Source: a virus | Virus record (IMG/VR): IMGVR_UViG_3300031758_000346 | Coordinates: 1 to 31,572 of that record | Direction: 5' to 3' (one strand) | DNA length: 31,572 bases | In this document: in pieces, positions 23,670 to 30,205 of the stretch | How positions within the stretch are numbered: the first letter of the stretch is position 1 | How the letters are laid out: each line of letters begins with the position of its first letter | Notes under the pieces: generated by a model | What the model was told of the DNA's origin: nothing | The model's database searches: none | The model's input: only the letters and a program-made list of their open reading frames with translations | Made by a program: the position numbers and the translations under genes

Positions 23670-24294
23670 GGAGTCCCTCGATGTTAACGTTCGTGTTAAG
23701 TTGGCCCGATACCGCGACGTTCACGTCTTTGGCTCGGAATTTCGCGTCGTACCCCATTAAGGTAAACTGCAGCAGGGAATCGGAATACTTTTTGATCGTT
23801 TCGCCCGTCTTGAGACCCTGGTGTACCAAGGGCTCGTCGACTCCGACCACCGAGCGTCGGTAGGCCTCGGCTTTCATGGTGTCGACCATTTCGAGTTGGA
23901 TGTCCTCCATCAGACGATCGAAGGTCGGATGTTCCGCCCTCCACGTGGACATCGCACCACGGCTAACTTCAGCGGACGTGTACGCGTGTCTTAAAGAGAA
24001 CTTCTCGTTCGCGGGTCCGTCCCTGAACTCGGCCAAGATTTGCAGCATACGGTAGGCTTTGGTACGCTCATAGCGGCGCAGTCGTCCAACACCCTCAACA
24101 CCCGGGACGCAGAATTTAAGCGATTCCGGGTCGTCTTCGACCCCGCGCTCCTTAAAACGAACACGATCCTGCTTCACCATGTCGTAAAGCATTGCGTACG
24201 TGATCCCCGCGCGGCGTCCGTACTCGCGCAGTGTTTCTTCGCCCACCGCGTCGACGTCCACCACCGGTAAAGGCTCTATTTTCACTCCAGCCAT
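23599..24294 (-). CDS. terS: Terminase small subunit
   Basis: 231 residues. The N-terminal part has a helix-turn-helix-like stretch (LREYGRRAGITYAMLYDMVK) and a second one in the middle (SLRHAYTSAEVSRGAMSTWR), followed by a long helical oligomerisation region (MEDIQLEMVDTMKAEAYRRS) and a C-terminal tail. This layout, directly before terL, is that of a DNA-recognition small terminase, which binds the packaging site and hands DNA to TerL. The ATG at 24294 lacks a strong Shine-Dalgarno. The repeat array just upstream is a candidate for its binding site. Confidence 0.8.
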   Translation of the reverse strand: MAGVKIEPLPVVDVDAVGEETLREYGRRAGITYAMLYDMVKQDRVRFKERGVEDDPESLKFCVPGVEGVGRLRRYERTKAYRMLQILAEFRDGPANEKFSLRHAYTSAEVSRGAMSTWRAEHPTFDRLMEDIQLEMVDTMKAEAYRRSVVGVDEPLVHQGLKTGETIKKYSDSLLQFTLMGYDAKFRAKDVNVAVSGQLNTNVNIEGLRDRLAQRLQAVAKSKIQGEESPD

Positions 24295-24322
24295 GACGCG
24301 AAGTGTACCATAAACGCAACAT

Positions 24323-24714
24323 GTTCCACAACTGTTCCACCAAATGTTTCAAATTTGCCTTTTGTGCGCTTACGTACGATACCGAGGTGCAGCCCTATGT
24401 GGTGAGTGACGATACCTTGTCGTCTGGAAGTCTGCAGGTGTAGTACGGGTGTGGTCATATCCGTTCCATCGTTCCATCATAATGGAACAGCAATGGAACA
24501 GCCCCACTTGTCCAAAGGCCCCGTCCCTCGGGGCTTCTCTTGATGTGTCCTCTTCTGTTCCACCGTTCCACCTCATATCCCCCCATATTCAGGTTTTCGA
24601 ACACGAGATATATACGGGTATATGCATGGAACAATGGAACAATTGCCGCTTTGGTCCGTCGTACGGGGCTTCTGACCGTTCCATCTGTGTTCCATCATGA
24701 TGGAACAATGGAAC
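24323..24714. repeat. Paired TGGAAC/GTTCCA iteron array in the gene-free gap
   Basis: The stretch 24295-24808 has no supported gene. It holds 14 exact TGGAAC hexamers (either strand), starting at 24323, 24334, 24463, 24471, 24483, 24494, 24557, 24565, 24627, 24635, 24678, 24689, 24701 and 24709. They form seven pairs with starts 8 or 11 bp apart; two sets of pairs face each other as larger inverted repeats (24463-24499 and 24678-24714). An AT-rich palindrome (24610-24623) lies near the middle. About 0.2 hexamers would be expected by chance. It could be a packaging site, replication origin or multi-operator region; its place next to terS favours packaging. Confidence 0.85.
24518..24534. terminator. 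GC hairpin in the gap, possible terminator
   Basis: GCCCCG/CGGGGC with a 5 nt loop lies between iteron pairs. The minus-strand side is followed by CTTTGG and the plus-strand side by TTCTCTT, neither a convincing U-tract. It could end leftward transcription from the nuclease gene before terS. Weak call. Confidence 0.35.
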
Positions 24715-24808
24715 ACGCTCGGCTGCTGCCAAGCTCGGCACGAGACGGGTCTCGGCCAGTGTAGCGAGGGTGCCACACACCGCCCAAGGGTGGACGGATC
24801 CGCGAATC

Positions 24809-25270
24809 TTACCACGGCTGGTGCAGCGTGTCAATTAGCCGTCGCGTTTGTGTTTCACGTGAAGTCTTTTGGTCCACGCACAGCCCCCGGACGCGAAGCT
24901 TGTGCAGCGTCTCCTCGTGTGGCACCTGCATTTCGACCAGTCGTGCCGCCTCATGCCCGGGGATGAGGTAGAATTCCTGGCGTTCGAGCACCTGCAGCCC
25001 CAGGAAGCACCAAGCCCCGTGCCGGTGTGCGGACACCGCCCAATTGCGCTGCCCGGAGGTCCACTTCGGGAGCCGGAGAGGGGTGCCGGGGCGCTTGGGC
25101 AGGTCGGTGAGGACCTTGAGTTCGATCCAGCCCGAGACCGCGCGGAGCTTGTACAGCGCGAACCACACGTCCGGGGTGTCACGGCCGACCTCGTTTTCGA
25201 CTCGTTGCGCGAACCAGTGACCCCCGAGGCGCAGGTCGAGCCAGCCCCAGAGGTTCTTTTCCGCGCTCAC
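24809..25270 (-). CDS. PD-(D/E)XK nuclease, VRR-NUC-like
   Basis: 153 residues from a GTG at 25270 that overlaps the upstream stop (GTGA); an in-frame ATG at 25300 is the alternative start. The nuclease core is visible: acidic residues in RVENEVG (E25, E27), TPDVWFALY with D34, then SGWIELKVL with E50 and K52, and SGQRNWAVSAHRHG, the conserved Q-x-x-W helix of VRR-NUC-type enzymes. Such proteins cut branched or damaged DNA; in phages they may process recombination or packaging intermediates. It is the last gene before the iteron gap. Substrate not deducible. Confidence 0.75.
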   Translation of the reverse strand: MSAEKNLWGWLDLRLGGHWFAQRVENEVGRDTPDVWFALYKLRAVSGWIELKVLTDLPKRPGTPLRLPKWTSGQRNWAVSAHRHGAWCFLGLQVLERQEFYLIPGHEAARLVEMQVPHEETLHKLRVRGLCVDQKTSRETQTRRLIDTLHQPW

Positions 25271-25452
25271 AGCTGTGCCTTCATTCCGGCCAACCGCCAT
25301 AACCGTTTCACCTGCGTTTCGGTGACTGCCCACCCGTCGAGCCTGAGCATCGAGGCGATTTTGCGGTACCCGCAAGTGGGGTAACGCTCCGCTTTGGCTT
25401 TCATTTCCTGGGTGACCCACACTTGGTCCATTGCACTTAATCGTTTCGCCAT
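25267..25452 (-). CDS. Stand-alone IS3-type HTH protein
   Basis: 61 residues; AGAGGA 7 nt before the ATG. Residues 25-55 (PTCGYRKIASMLRLDGWAV then TQVKRLWRLAGMK) match the HTH_21-like segment of IS3-family transposase OrfB (GYRRI-x5-L...V-x3-RV-x-RLWR-x2-G-K). There is no catalytic DDE domain, no terminal inverted repeats and no truncated partner around it. It therefore looks like a domain co-opted as a small DNA-binding protein rather than an insertion element. Coupled to the nuclease gene by a GTGA overlap. Confidence 0.7.
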   Translation of the reverse strand: MAKRLSAMDQVWVTQEMKAKAERYPTCGYRKIASMLRLDGWAVTETQVKRLWRLAGMKAQL

Positions 25453-25491
25453 TTCACTGTCCTCTATCAGTGGTTTAAAGGGTAAATAACG

Positions 25492-26052
25492 TCAGCCTTT
25501 CGACGAACGGCGGAGCGCGTTCACGACTCGCATCGTAGCCACCCCAGCATTTGGTGCCCCCTCGATGAGCGCCGCGTAGTCGATGCCGTACTGGGCGCAG
25601 AGCCTTGAACGGGCGTCGGGGCACTTCCCGGCCTCACGGAGCGCATCGGAGGCCCAGTCCGGTACATTAGCCTTAACCCGGGGCTTCGAATGCAACGGAA
25701 GTACCTCCGGAGGGCTCGGCGGGGCCATCTCTGTCGGAGCGACCTCGGGCTTCGTGTGCATCACCGCCTCGAACCCCCGGAAGGAGGTACCACGCGAGAC
25801 GATCTTCCCACCCCGGATTTCGGTGCCGTCCCAGGCACGGTACGTTTTCGCTTCACCGTCCAATCGGCGAATCTTCGCCCACCACGGGACGTAGAAGGGG
25901 TCCCCGACTCCTCGGGGGGCGTGTTCGTCGATGGCAAGTTCAAAGCTCATTGAGTCCTCCACAAGTGCTCGAGTAGGTGGTGCGGCGGGTTCCCCGATCG
26001 CGCGGTGGGTGCCGTCGGGTCGATCGCCGAAGGGAAAGGGCCAATTATCCAT
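25492..26052 (-). CDS. Hypothetical protein, early block
   Basis: 186 residues if started at the ATG at 26052, which overlaps the previous stop by 8 nt as at other junctions here. An internal ATG at 25950 has a much stronger GGAGGA 5 nt upstream and would give 152 residues (MSFELAIDEHAPRGVG). The shared part contains VGDPFYVPWWAKIRRLDGEA, TYRAWDGTEIRGGKIVSR, a Pro-rich linker, and a helical C-terminus (APNAGVATMRVVNALRRSSK). I do not recognise a family. Both starts may be used. Confidence 0.65.
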   Translation of the reverse strand: MDNWPFPFGDRPDGTHRAIGEPAAPPTRALVEDSMSFELAIDEHAPRGVGDPFYVPWWAKIRRLDGEAKTYRAWDGTEIRGGKIVSRGTSFRGFEAVMHTKPEVAPTEMAPPSPPEVLPLHSKPRVKANVPDWASDALREAGKCPDARSRLCAQYGIDYAALIEGAPNAGVATMRVVNALRRSSKG

Positions 26053-26290
26053 GGAGGTTCGCCTCGATCCAGGCCTCGAGCGCTCGGAAAAGCTCCCAAC
26101 GGTCGAAGGGCTCTTCGCCCACCGTCCTGAATTCGGCGTCGATGTCCTGCCCCGAGATCGAGCAGTCGAACTGGAAGACTCGACCCTGGTGCAGCATTTC
26201 ACCGGCTAACCGCCCCTTCGCGAGGCGGATCCGGGTGTTCGGGGTTTCGGTGGCCATAATGCTAGTAGGGAAAATCGGTGTGGTGGTCAT
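26045..26290 (-). CDS. Small hypothetical protein (81 aa)
   Basis: ATG at 26290 sharing a base with the previous stop (TGATG), with AAGGAG 4 nt upstream. It begins MTTTPIFPTSIMATETPNTR and then reads IRLAKGRLAGEMLHQGRVFQ, FDCSISGQDIDAEFRTVGEE and WELFRALEAWIEANLHG. The length and Trp/Glu-rich end are typical of short phage early proteins. No function recognised. Confidence 0.65.
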   Translation of the reverse strand: MTTTPIFPTSIMATETPNTRIRLAKGRLAGEMLHQGRVFQFDCSISGQDIDAEFRTVGEEPFDRWELFRALEAWIEANLHG

Positions 26291-26799
26291 CATGCTCCTT
26301 TGAGGTAGCGGCGCAGCATGTTGCCGAGGTTCATGCGCTGCATGCCGACGTTGAGGTGAGCGAACCGGGAGACCAAATCGGCACGGGAGAGTCCCATCTG
26401 GCTCGCGACGAAAGTGTACACTTGCTCGAGTGTCTCGCACTTGCGAAGCTCAACCGCCACGAAATCGCCCTTGTCCATCGAGCGGACGACTTGGCCGTTC
26501 ACGGTCTTGCTGTAATTCTGGTAAAACTGCAGGTAGAGCGAATCCACCACGCCGTTCTTGCGCTGGTCGAGGGGGAGCTTTTCGCGAGCAGCAGCAGTCT
26601 TCGGTGCACGGACTTCCTCGGCCAGGACCGGGGGCTTGACTGGGGTCTCGACGATCATGTGCAAAGCGGAGTTGCGGACCTTGTACTCGCGACCGTTGCC
26701 GACATCGGCCACGGTGGTCCAGCCGCCTTTGACGGCGAGGATCTTTACGAGGTCGTCGGTGGGGATTACACGAGCGGTGGTGATGGTGGCTTGGTTCAT
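26290..26799 (-). CDS. Hypothetical protein led by a sigma70 promoter
   Basis: 169 residues from the ATG at 26799 (AGAGGA 6 nt upstream), about 50 nt downstream of a consensus promoter. The N-terminus (ARVIPTDDLVKILAVKGGWT) could bind a partner; the middle has KLPLDQRKNGVVDSLYLQFY, and the C-terminus is helical (AELRK-like VELRKCETLEQVYTFVASQM, LVSRFAHLNVGMQRMNLGNM). It is the first gene of the last early operon, so it is probably well expressed. Not recognised. Confidence 0.7.
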   Translation of the reverse strand: MNQATITTARVIPTDDLVKILAVKGGWTTVADVGNGREYKVRNSALHMIVETPVKPPVLAEEVRAPKTAAAREKLPLDQRKNGVVDSLYLQFYQNYSKTVNGQVVRSMDKGDFVAVELRKCETLEQVYTFVASQMGLSRADLVSRFAHLNVGMQRMNLGNMLRRYLKGA

Positions 26800-26850
26800 T
26801 GCGTTTTCCTCTATCGGTTTGGGTGGGGTGTTTGCTACTAACGAACCTCT

Positions 26851-26879
26851 ATTATAACACCGGTGCGATACTTTGTCAA
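26851..26879 (-). promoter_or_regulatory. Consensus sigma70 promoter P1
   Basis: -35 TTGACA (26874-26879) and -10 TATAAT (26851-26856), both perfect, 17 bp apart. The palindrome CACCGGTG lies in the spacer (26858-26865). It reads toward the 169-residue gene. Sequence from the spacer through the first transcribed bases (GGTGTTATAATAGAGGTTC) is identical to promoter P2. Confidence 0.9.
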
Positions 26880-26948
26880 GCCGGAAACGGGTTTCGAACC
26901 TACCGCTCGTCGGATCGGATGAACGGTAACATTTGATTATTTCACCGC

Positions 26949-27170
26949 TCATATCTTACCTCTTTCTCGTATGGCGGTGGCGCACCAAGTTGCCAGTACA
27001 TCCTTGCCTTCGTATTCGGTGTCTATGTCTTCACACACCTTCGCACACGCCTCACGCTCGGCAGCAGCAACAAGGGCAGCAAAACGTGTTACAGAACCTA
27101 ATGGCTTTTCGTCAGGCCCGTAAGCCAATCCAGCCTCCCGCGCCATGCGGATGATTTCGTCGCGATTCAT
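26949..27170 (-). CDS. Small conserved phage protein (73 aa)
   Basis: 73 residues beginning MNRDEIIRMAREAGLAYGPD and continuing VTRFAALVAAAEREACAKVC, EDIDTEYEG and TAIRERGKI. This short protein pattern (MAREAGL... FA-LVAAAEREACAKVCE) is widespread in phages and prophages, mostly of beta- and gammaproteobacteria as I recall, without known function. Its ATG overlaps the previous stop (ATGA, 27167-27170). Confidence 0.8.
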   Translation of the reverse strand: MNRDEIIRMAREAGLAYGPDEKPLGSVTRFAALVAAAEREACAKVCEDIDTEYEGKDVLATWCATAIRERGKI

Positions 27171-27385
27171 TCCTTCGCTTTCATAATATCTTTTTTCCCA
27201 TAGATGATGATGCTTTTCATTTCAGGTGTGATCTTTGGCAGCGGAGCCCAGGCCAACGCCCAGTCGGCCCAGGTCCCGATCACGCACACGCCACTCGGGT
27301 TCAGAAGCAACATTCTCACGCCCATCGGGGGAGGGTGCTCCTGCGGTGACCGCCATGTGGCTTCACCGGCGATGTAGCTCTTCAC
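27167..27385 (-). CDS. DUF551-like small protein
   Basis: 72 residues from a GTG at 27385 overlapping the upstream stop (GTGA); a TTG at 27424 gives a longer but less likely form. The core WRSPQEHPPPMGVRMLLLN then GTWADWALAWAPLPKI fits the DUF551 pattern (short W..P..PP-G..VL-L...G-W.......W-PLP). The end is Lys-rich (YGKKDIMKAKE). Function unknown, common in phage accessory regions. Confidence 0.7.
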   Translation of the reverse strand: MKSYIAGEATWRSPQEHPPPMGVRMLLLNPSGVCVIGTWADWALAWAPLPKITPEMKSIIIYGKKDIMKAKE

Positions 27386-27756
27386 ACCCGGGACTCGGCG
27401 GAAACGTACCAGCGTTTCACACAATCGTTGGTCGAGTACACTTCGACCTCCTCCAACCCGAGCCAGTCGGCGAGGATTTTGGTCAGTACCGCGTTGGTCT
27501 TGAAGGGCAGCGGCAAAATCGCCCCGGTGAGCATTTCGTACACCTGCGAATGGGTCGAAGATTCACATTCGTAGGAGGCGATCGTGTGAATCGCTTCATC
27601 GCGTGTGTACCGGGTCTTTTCGGGTTCGGACGGGGGTTCAGGCTCCGGGGTGGGCTCGGGCTCCTCGAACACCTTCTTCGGGTCGAGCGGGTGAAAGACG
27701 TCCGCTTCATGCTCGTCGATCTCGGGGGTGGTAAGTTTACCTTTTTTGCGTACCAT
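27382..27756 (-). CDS. Hypothetical protein with Pro/Glu-rich linker
   Basis: 124 residues from the ATG at 27756 (AGAGGA about 10 nt upstream). A basic N-terminus (MVRKKGKLTTPEIDEH) and an acidic repeat (EEPEPTPEPEPPSEPEKTR, about residues 31-49) precede a globular C-terminal part (YTRDEAIHTIASYECESST, ILPLPFKTNAVLTKILADWL, CVKRWYVSAESRV). The linker suggests two functional ends. Expression must pass the leader hairpins upstream. Not recognised. Confidence 0.68.
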   Translation of the reverse strand: MVRKKGKLTTPEIDEHEADVFHPLDPKKVFEEPEPTPEPEPPSEPEKTRYTRDEAIHTIASYECESSTHSQVYEMLTGAILPLPFKTNAVLTKILADWLGLEEVEVYSTNDCVKRWYVSAESRV

Positions 27757-27781
27757 GGGTGAAAAGTCCTCTATTTGTGTG

Positions 27782-27813
27782 TAAAAAATGGGGGGCCCAT
27801 TGCGTGACCCCCC
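27782..27813 (-). terminator. Intrinsic terminator in the leader of the 124-aa gene
   Basis: On the transcribed strand GGGGGG is followed by a 12 nt loop, CCCCCC and then ATTTTTT. The G6/C6 stem with an immediate six-T run is a classic intrinsic terminator. It lies 26 nt before the next start codon and about 55 nt after promoter P3, so it either ends a short RNA or acts as an attenuator. Confidence 0.7.
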
Positions 27814-27866
27814 GAAACGTCGAAAACCCAATCAACAGGAGAAGCGGACCGAGGAGAGGTCCGCAC
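27784..27866 (-). ncRNA. Candidate short leader RNA (~83 nt)
   Basis: Transcription from P3 would begin near 27866 with a 7 bp hairpin (GCGGACC/GGTCCGC, 27844-27864) and reach the terminator at 27782-27813. The result is a compact RNA with a stem at each end and no reading frame worth calling. Either a small RNA or a termination-controlled leader; the start and end are inferred. Confidence 0.45.
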
Positions 27867-27871
27867 TCGAC

Positions 27872-27899
27872 ATTATACCAGAGCGAGAGCCGCAGTCAA
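27872..27899 (-). promoter_or_regulatory. Sigma70 promoter P3 (extended -10)
   Basis: -35 TTGACT (27894-27899), spacer of 16 bp, -10 TATAAT (27872-27877) preceded by TGG, giving the extended -10 form TGnTATAAT. It overlaps the last codons and stop of the DUF932-type gene and fires into the leader with two hairpins. Confidence 0.75.
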
Positions 27900-28847
27900 T
27901 GCATTGCGTTTCATCCGGGCACCGGCACCGAACCAAGCGGACTGCAGCCGGGTATCTGCGCTCGTGGCTTTACGCTCATGATCCGTGAACCGGGTGATCG
28001 CGTTCACCAACCCCCAGGCTGTACCCTGCGCGGTGCGGGTGTTCTGGCCAATGCCGTTCAGGTAGATCGAAGTCACGAGTTCGAGCATCGGGCGATGCGC
28101 GTCGAGGTCGACCTCTTCCTGGTCGGGGTAGAGCACGTCGAGGAAATACTTGGTCGCCTCGGCTTTGGACACCGTACGCTTCGAAAGCTCGACTGCGTCT
28201 TTCTTGAACCGCTCCCAGGTCCCGCCGATCAGCCCGAGGTCAGCCTTGACGCGTTCGGCGTTGAACTTCGTCGAATGCGGAATGCGGATCTGCCCTGCGG
28301 TGTCTTGCAGCGCGGCGTTGAGCGTGTTCTGGCACACGGTCCGCACCGTGGTAAACTGGGCGACATTCGAAAGCGTCCCGTCGCAGGAGGTCGCGACCTG
28401 GACGTAGGGGCGGACTTCGTCCCCGCCGCCGACGTCGAACGAATCGTCGATCCGAGCCAGCGCCCAATAGGTAGCACCACCGCGCAGCATCCCGGCGGTT
28501 TCCATCTTAAACCCGCCGATATCGATCAGGTTCCGGAAGAACTCCATAACGTCGCGCGGCTGGGTGATGTTGTAATTCGAGGACATGACCGAGAGCGGTT
28601 TGCCGGTGTCCGAGCGGTAAAGCGCCCAACGGTTAGGGACCGTGTTCACGCAGACGGGGTGATTCTCCTCGTCGCGCACCTCGTACTGGATCGCGCCCTT
28701 CTTGACTTCCCAGTTAAACCCCGCTTGCTCGATCCAGGTGTCGAGCGTCGCGTTCGCGTCCAGTTCCTGCCCGAGTCCGTGCCAGGGGGTGCGACCGACG
28801 TAGGCCATGTTCGCGCGACCATTTGAAAAATCGAGTTCGTGTGCCAT
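27873..28847 (-). CDS. DUF932/TIGR03299 phage/plasmid-like protein
   Basis: 324 residues; AGAGGA upstream of the ATG. The opening MAHELDF then NMAYVGRTPWHGLGQELD is the signature of the TIGR03299 (DUF932) family, which is common on phages and plasmids. Later blocks agree: SNYNITQPRDVMEFFRNLID, YVQVATSCDGTLSNVAQFTT, TVRTVCQNTLNAAL and LYPDQEEVDLD. The family is abundant in mobile elements but its biochemistry is unsettled, with roles near DNA metabolism suggested. It is led by promoter P2 and ends within promoter P3. Confidence 0.9.
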   Translation of the reverse strand: MAHELDFSNGRANMAYVGRTPWHGLGQELDANATLDTWIEQAGFNWEVKKGAIQYEVRDEENHPVCVNTVPNRWALYRSDTGKPLSVMSSNYNITQPRDVMEFFRNLIDIGGFKMETAGMLRGGATYWALARIDDSFDVGGGDEVRPYVQVATSCDGTLSNVAQFTTVRTVCQNTLNAALQDTAGQIRIPHSTKFNAERVKADLGLIGGTWERFKKDAVELSKRTVSKAEATKYFLDVLYPDQEEVDLDAHRPMLELVTSIYLNGIGQNTRTAQGTAWGLVNAITRFTDHERKATSADTRLQSAWFGAGARMKRNALTAALALV

Positions 28848-28881
28848 TTCTACTGTCCTCTATTGTGATTGATGAACCTCT

Positions 28882-28910
28882 ATTATAACACCAGTGGGAC
28901 AATTCGTCAA
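28882..28910 (-). promoter_or_regulatory. Sigma70 promoter P2
   Basis: -35 TTGACG (28905-28910), 17 bp spacer, -10 TATAAT (28882-28887). The segment GGTGTTATAATAGAGGTTC is identical to P1. A 15 bp element (28921-28935) upstream of the -35 recurs upstream of P1 with one change (26900-26914). Drives the DUF932-type gene. Confidence 0.85.
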
Positions 28911-28938
28911 TGGGCTAAAGCTACCGTTCGTCGGACGA

Positions 28939-29076
28939 TCAATACTTGTAAGGCTCGAGAAAAATCAGCGCCAGGATCACGGCCGTCGTGGTGAAAAAAT
29001 CGCCGGTGCTCACTCCGGTGCAAATACCGCAACCGAGGAGGGCGCATAACCGAAACCACATATCGAATTCACGCAT
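28939..29076 (-). CDS. Small hydrophobic protein (45 aa)
   Basis: ATG at 29076, overlapping the previous stop by 8 nt as at other junctions here. The sequence MREFDMWFRLCALLGCGICT is followed by a second hydrophobic stretch (FFTTTAVILALIFLEPYKY), so one or two membrane helices are likely. The Shine-Dalgarno is weak. The overlap and composition support translation; function unknown. Confidence 0.45.
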   Translation of the reverse strand: MREFDMWFRLCALLGCGICTGVSTGDFFTTTAVILALIFLEPYKY

Positions 29077-29308
29077 GACTATTCAGCTTGTTAAAAGATG
29101 TTCCGCACTTACCACACCACCACCACGTCCAGCCGAGCCCGTTGTCGTGGAACTTCCCCTGGGTGTGACCCTCTTTCTCGCAGTCTTCGACCAATCGCTT
29201 TCTCGCCGGATAGTACACGGTTCGATCGTACTCGTCCATAAGCTCCTTCATCTTGTCGTGCCGTGCTTTGTCGATCTCGTGTCTACGCGTCCAAATGCTT
29301 TTATCCAT
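29069..29308 (-). CDS. Small zinc-ribbon-like protein (79 aa)
   Basis: ATG at 29308 with AAGGA 8 nt upstream, overlapping the previous stop by 8 nt. After a charged helix (RRHEIDKARHDKMKELMDEY) come C43, H48, C65 and C68 (EDCEKEGHTQG and WWWCGKCGTSF), a plausible zinc site. Short proteins of this kind are frequent in phage accessory regions; partner and function are unknown. Confidence 0.7.
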   Translation of the reverse strand: MDKSIWTRRHEIDKARHDKMKELMDEYDRTVYYPARKRLVEDCEKEGHTQGKFHDNGLGWTWWWCGKCGTSFNKLNSHA

Positions 29309-29567
29309 GATTGCGTTCCTTAAGCTTGACTTCGACGTCTCGGGCAAATCGGTACATTTTCCGATCTTCCTCGTACCCGCTCATATCGTGTATCTCCGCA
29401 TCCGTCAGCCCCCGCCATTCACGTTCAGGCTTCCCCAATTCCTGAGCCGCGAACGACATGGCTTGTCCGAGTTTTTTCACCAGCACCTGCTCAATCAAAG
29501 GAACTATGGACGCTTGTAACCACTCCCGGATCGCTTGATCCTGCTTAGGTGTCGTCTCGTAGGTCAT
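29301..29567 (-). CDS. GLTD-module protein (88 aa)
   Basis: 88 residues from the ATG at 29567, preceded by GGAGAAGAACAC. The N-terminal half is helical (REWLQASIVPLIEQVLVKKL). Then comes REWRGLTDAEIHDMSG and a C-terminal RFARDVEVKLKERNHG. The EWxGLTDxEI motif and LKE(K/R)N tail recur in four genes here. The AAGGA inside the codons for the tail is the ribosome site of the next gene. Confidence 0.75.
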   Translation of the reverse strand: MTYETTPKQDQAIREWLQASIVPLIEQVLVKKLGQAMSFAAQELGKPEREWRGLTDAEIHDMSGYEEDRKMYRFARDVEVKLKERNHG

Positions 29568-29580
29568 GTGTTCTTCTCCT

Positions 29581-29814
29581 TTATACTTCAATTCCGAAGT
29601 GTTTCTTCAAATCTGCGATAGGATGTCCACCATCAAAGTTTACCATCCTAATGGCATAGGGGCTTACAATGTCAATACATTCCCTGACAATCAACAGGGC
29701 GAACTTTTCTTTGTTGAACTTGTAATACACCAGTTCTTTTTGATTATACGAGTCCCAAGTTGTATAATCGTGTTCAGTGGCCTGTTCGGCAAGTTCTCGA
29801 ATTCGTTCGTTCAT
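29581..29814 (-). CDS. Conserved small phage protein (77 aa)
   Basis: 77 residues: MNERIRELAEQATEH, then FALLIVRECIDIVSP and ADLKKHFGIEV. The pattern MNERIRELAEQA...FA-LIVREC...HFG(I/V)E is a very common phage/prophage small protein in my recollection, with no established role. It starts within the previous stop (ATGA overlap, 29811-29814), preceded by GGGGGAG. Confidence 0.82.
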   Translation of the reverse strand: MNERIRELAEQATEHDYTTWDSYNQKELVYYKFNKEKFALLIVRECIDIVSPYAIRMVNFDGGHPIADLKKHFGIEV

Positions 29815-30020
29815 TTCTCCCCCGCTCTTAGCATAGCGTCTGCAATTTTGTATGCGTTGCGTGAAATATCCCCTTCATGGCTGTATTTCTGCGTCAGTGC
29901 TTGCATCGCCTTAGCCGCAAAGTAATCGCGCAGGGTCATGCCGACATTGTGCCCACTTGGACTGATACCGTTTACATATTGCGTTGTCGGAAACGCTGGC
30001 CCGCCTGTATCTCTGCTCAT
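29811..30020 (-). CDS. GGPAFP/RDYFAAKAMQ small phage protein (69 aa)
   Basis: 69 residues: DTGGPAFPT, then HNVGMTLRDYFAAKAMQALT and RNAYKIADAMLRAGEK. GGPAFP...GM(S/T)LRDYFAAKAMQ...AY-IADAML is a widespread phage accessory family with unknown function. Its ATG lies in an ATGA overlap with the previous gene, after an AGGAGAAGAACAC leader. Confidence 0.88.
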   Translation of the reverse strand: MSRDTGGPAFPTTQYVNGISPSGHNVGMTLRDYFAAKAMQALTQKYSHEGDISRNAYKIADAMLRAGEK

Positions 30021-30205
30021 GTGTTCTTCTCCTTTAGCTTGGCTTGAATGGATTCAATTTTTGTTTCATACCAACTTGTTTCTTGTCCGCGCTTTGCCCA
30101 GCCGTACTGCGTTATTAGCACTGGCGATGCGTATGCAGGTTGATTGACTATTTTCGAACGTTGTACTTGGTAGTTACCTTCAAGGTCTTCGCTCATATCA
30201 CCCAT
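30017..30205 (-). CDS. Small LKEKN-tail protein (62 aa)
   Basis: 62 residues from the ATG at 30205 (AGGAG 7 nt upstream, 8 nt overlap with the previous gene); an ATG at 30196 is possible. It contains YQVQRSKIVNQPAYASPVLI and QYGWAKRGQETSWYETKIES, ending IQAKLKEKNT. The tail is shared with neighbouring genes, while the rest is different, so this looks like a recombined module. Confidence 0.65.
   Translation of the reverse strand: MGDMSEDLEGNYQVQRSKIVNQPAYASPVLITQYGWAKRGQETSWYETKIESIQAKLKEKNT

Noticed and set aside
24449-24966. Small plus-strand open frames over the hexamer array
   Set aside because: Low-complexity translations made of the repeat itself, no convincing ribosome sites and no family match.
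25267-25452. Insertion sequence remnant
   Set aside because: No inverted repeats, target duplication or catalytic domain; the gene is complete and coupled to its neighbours.
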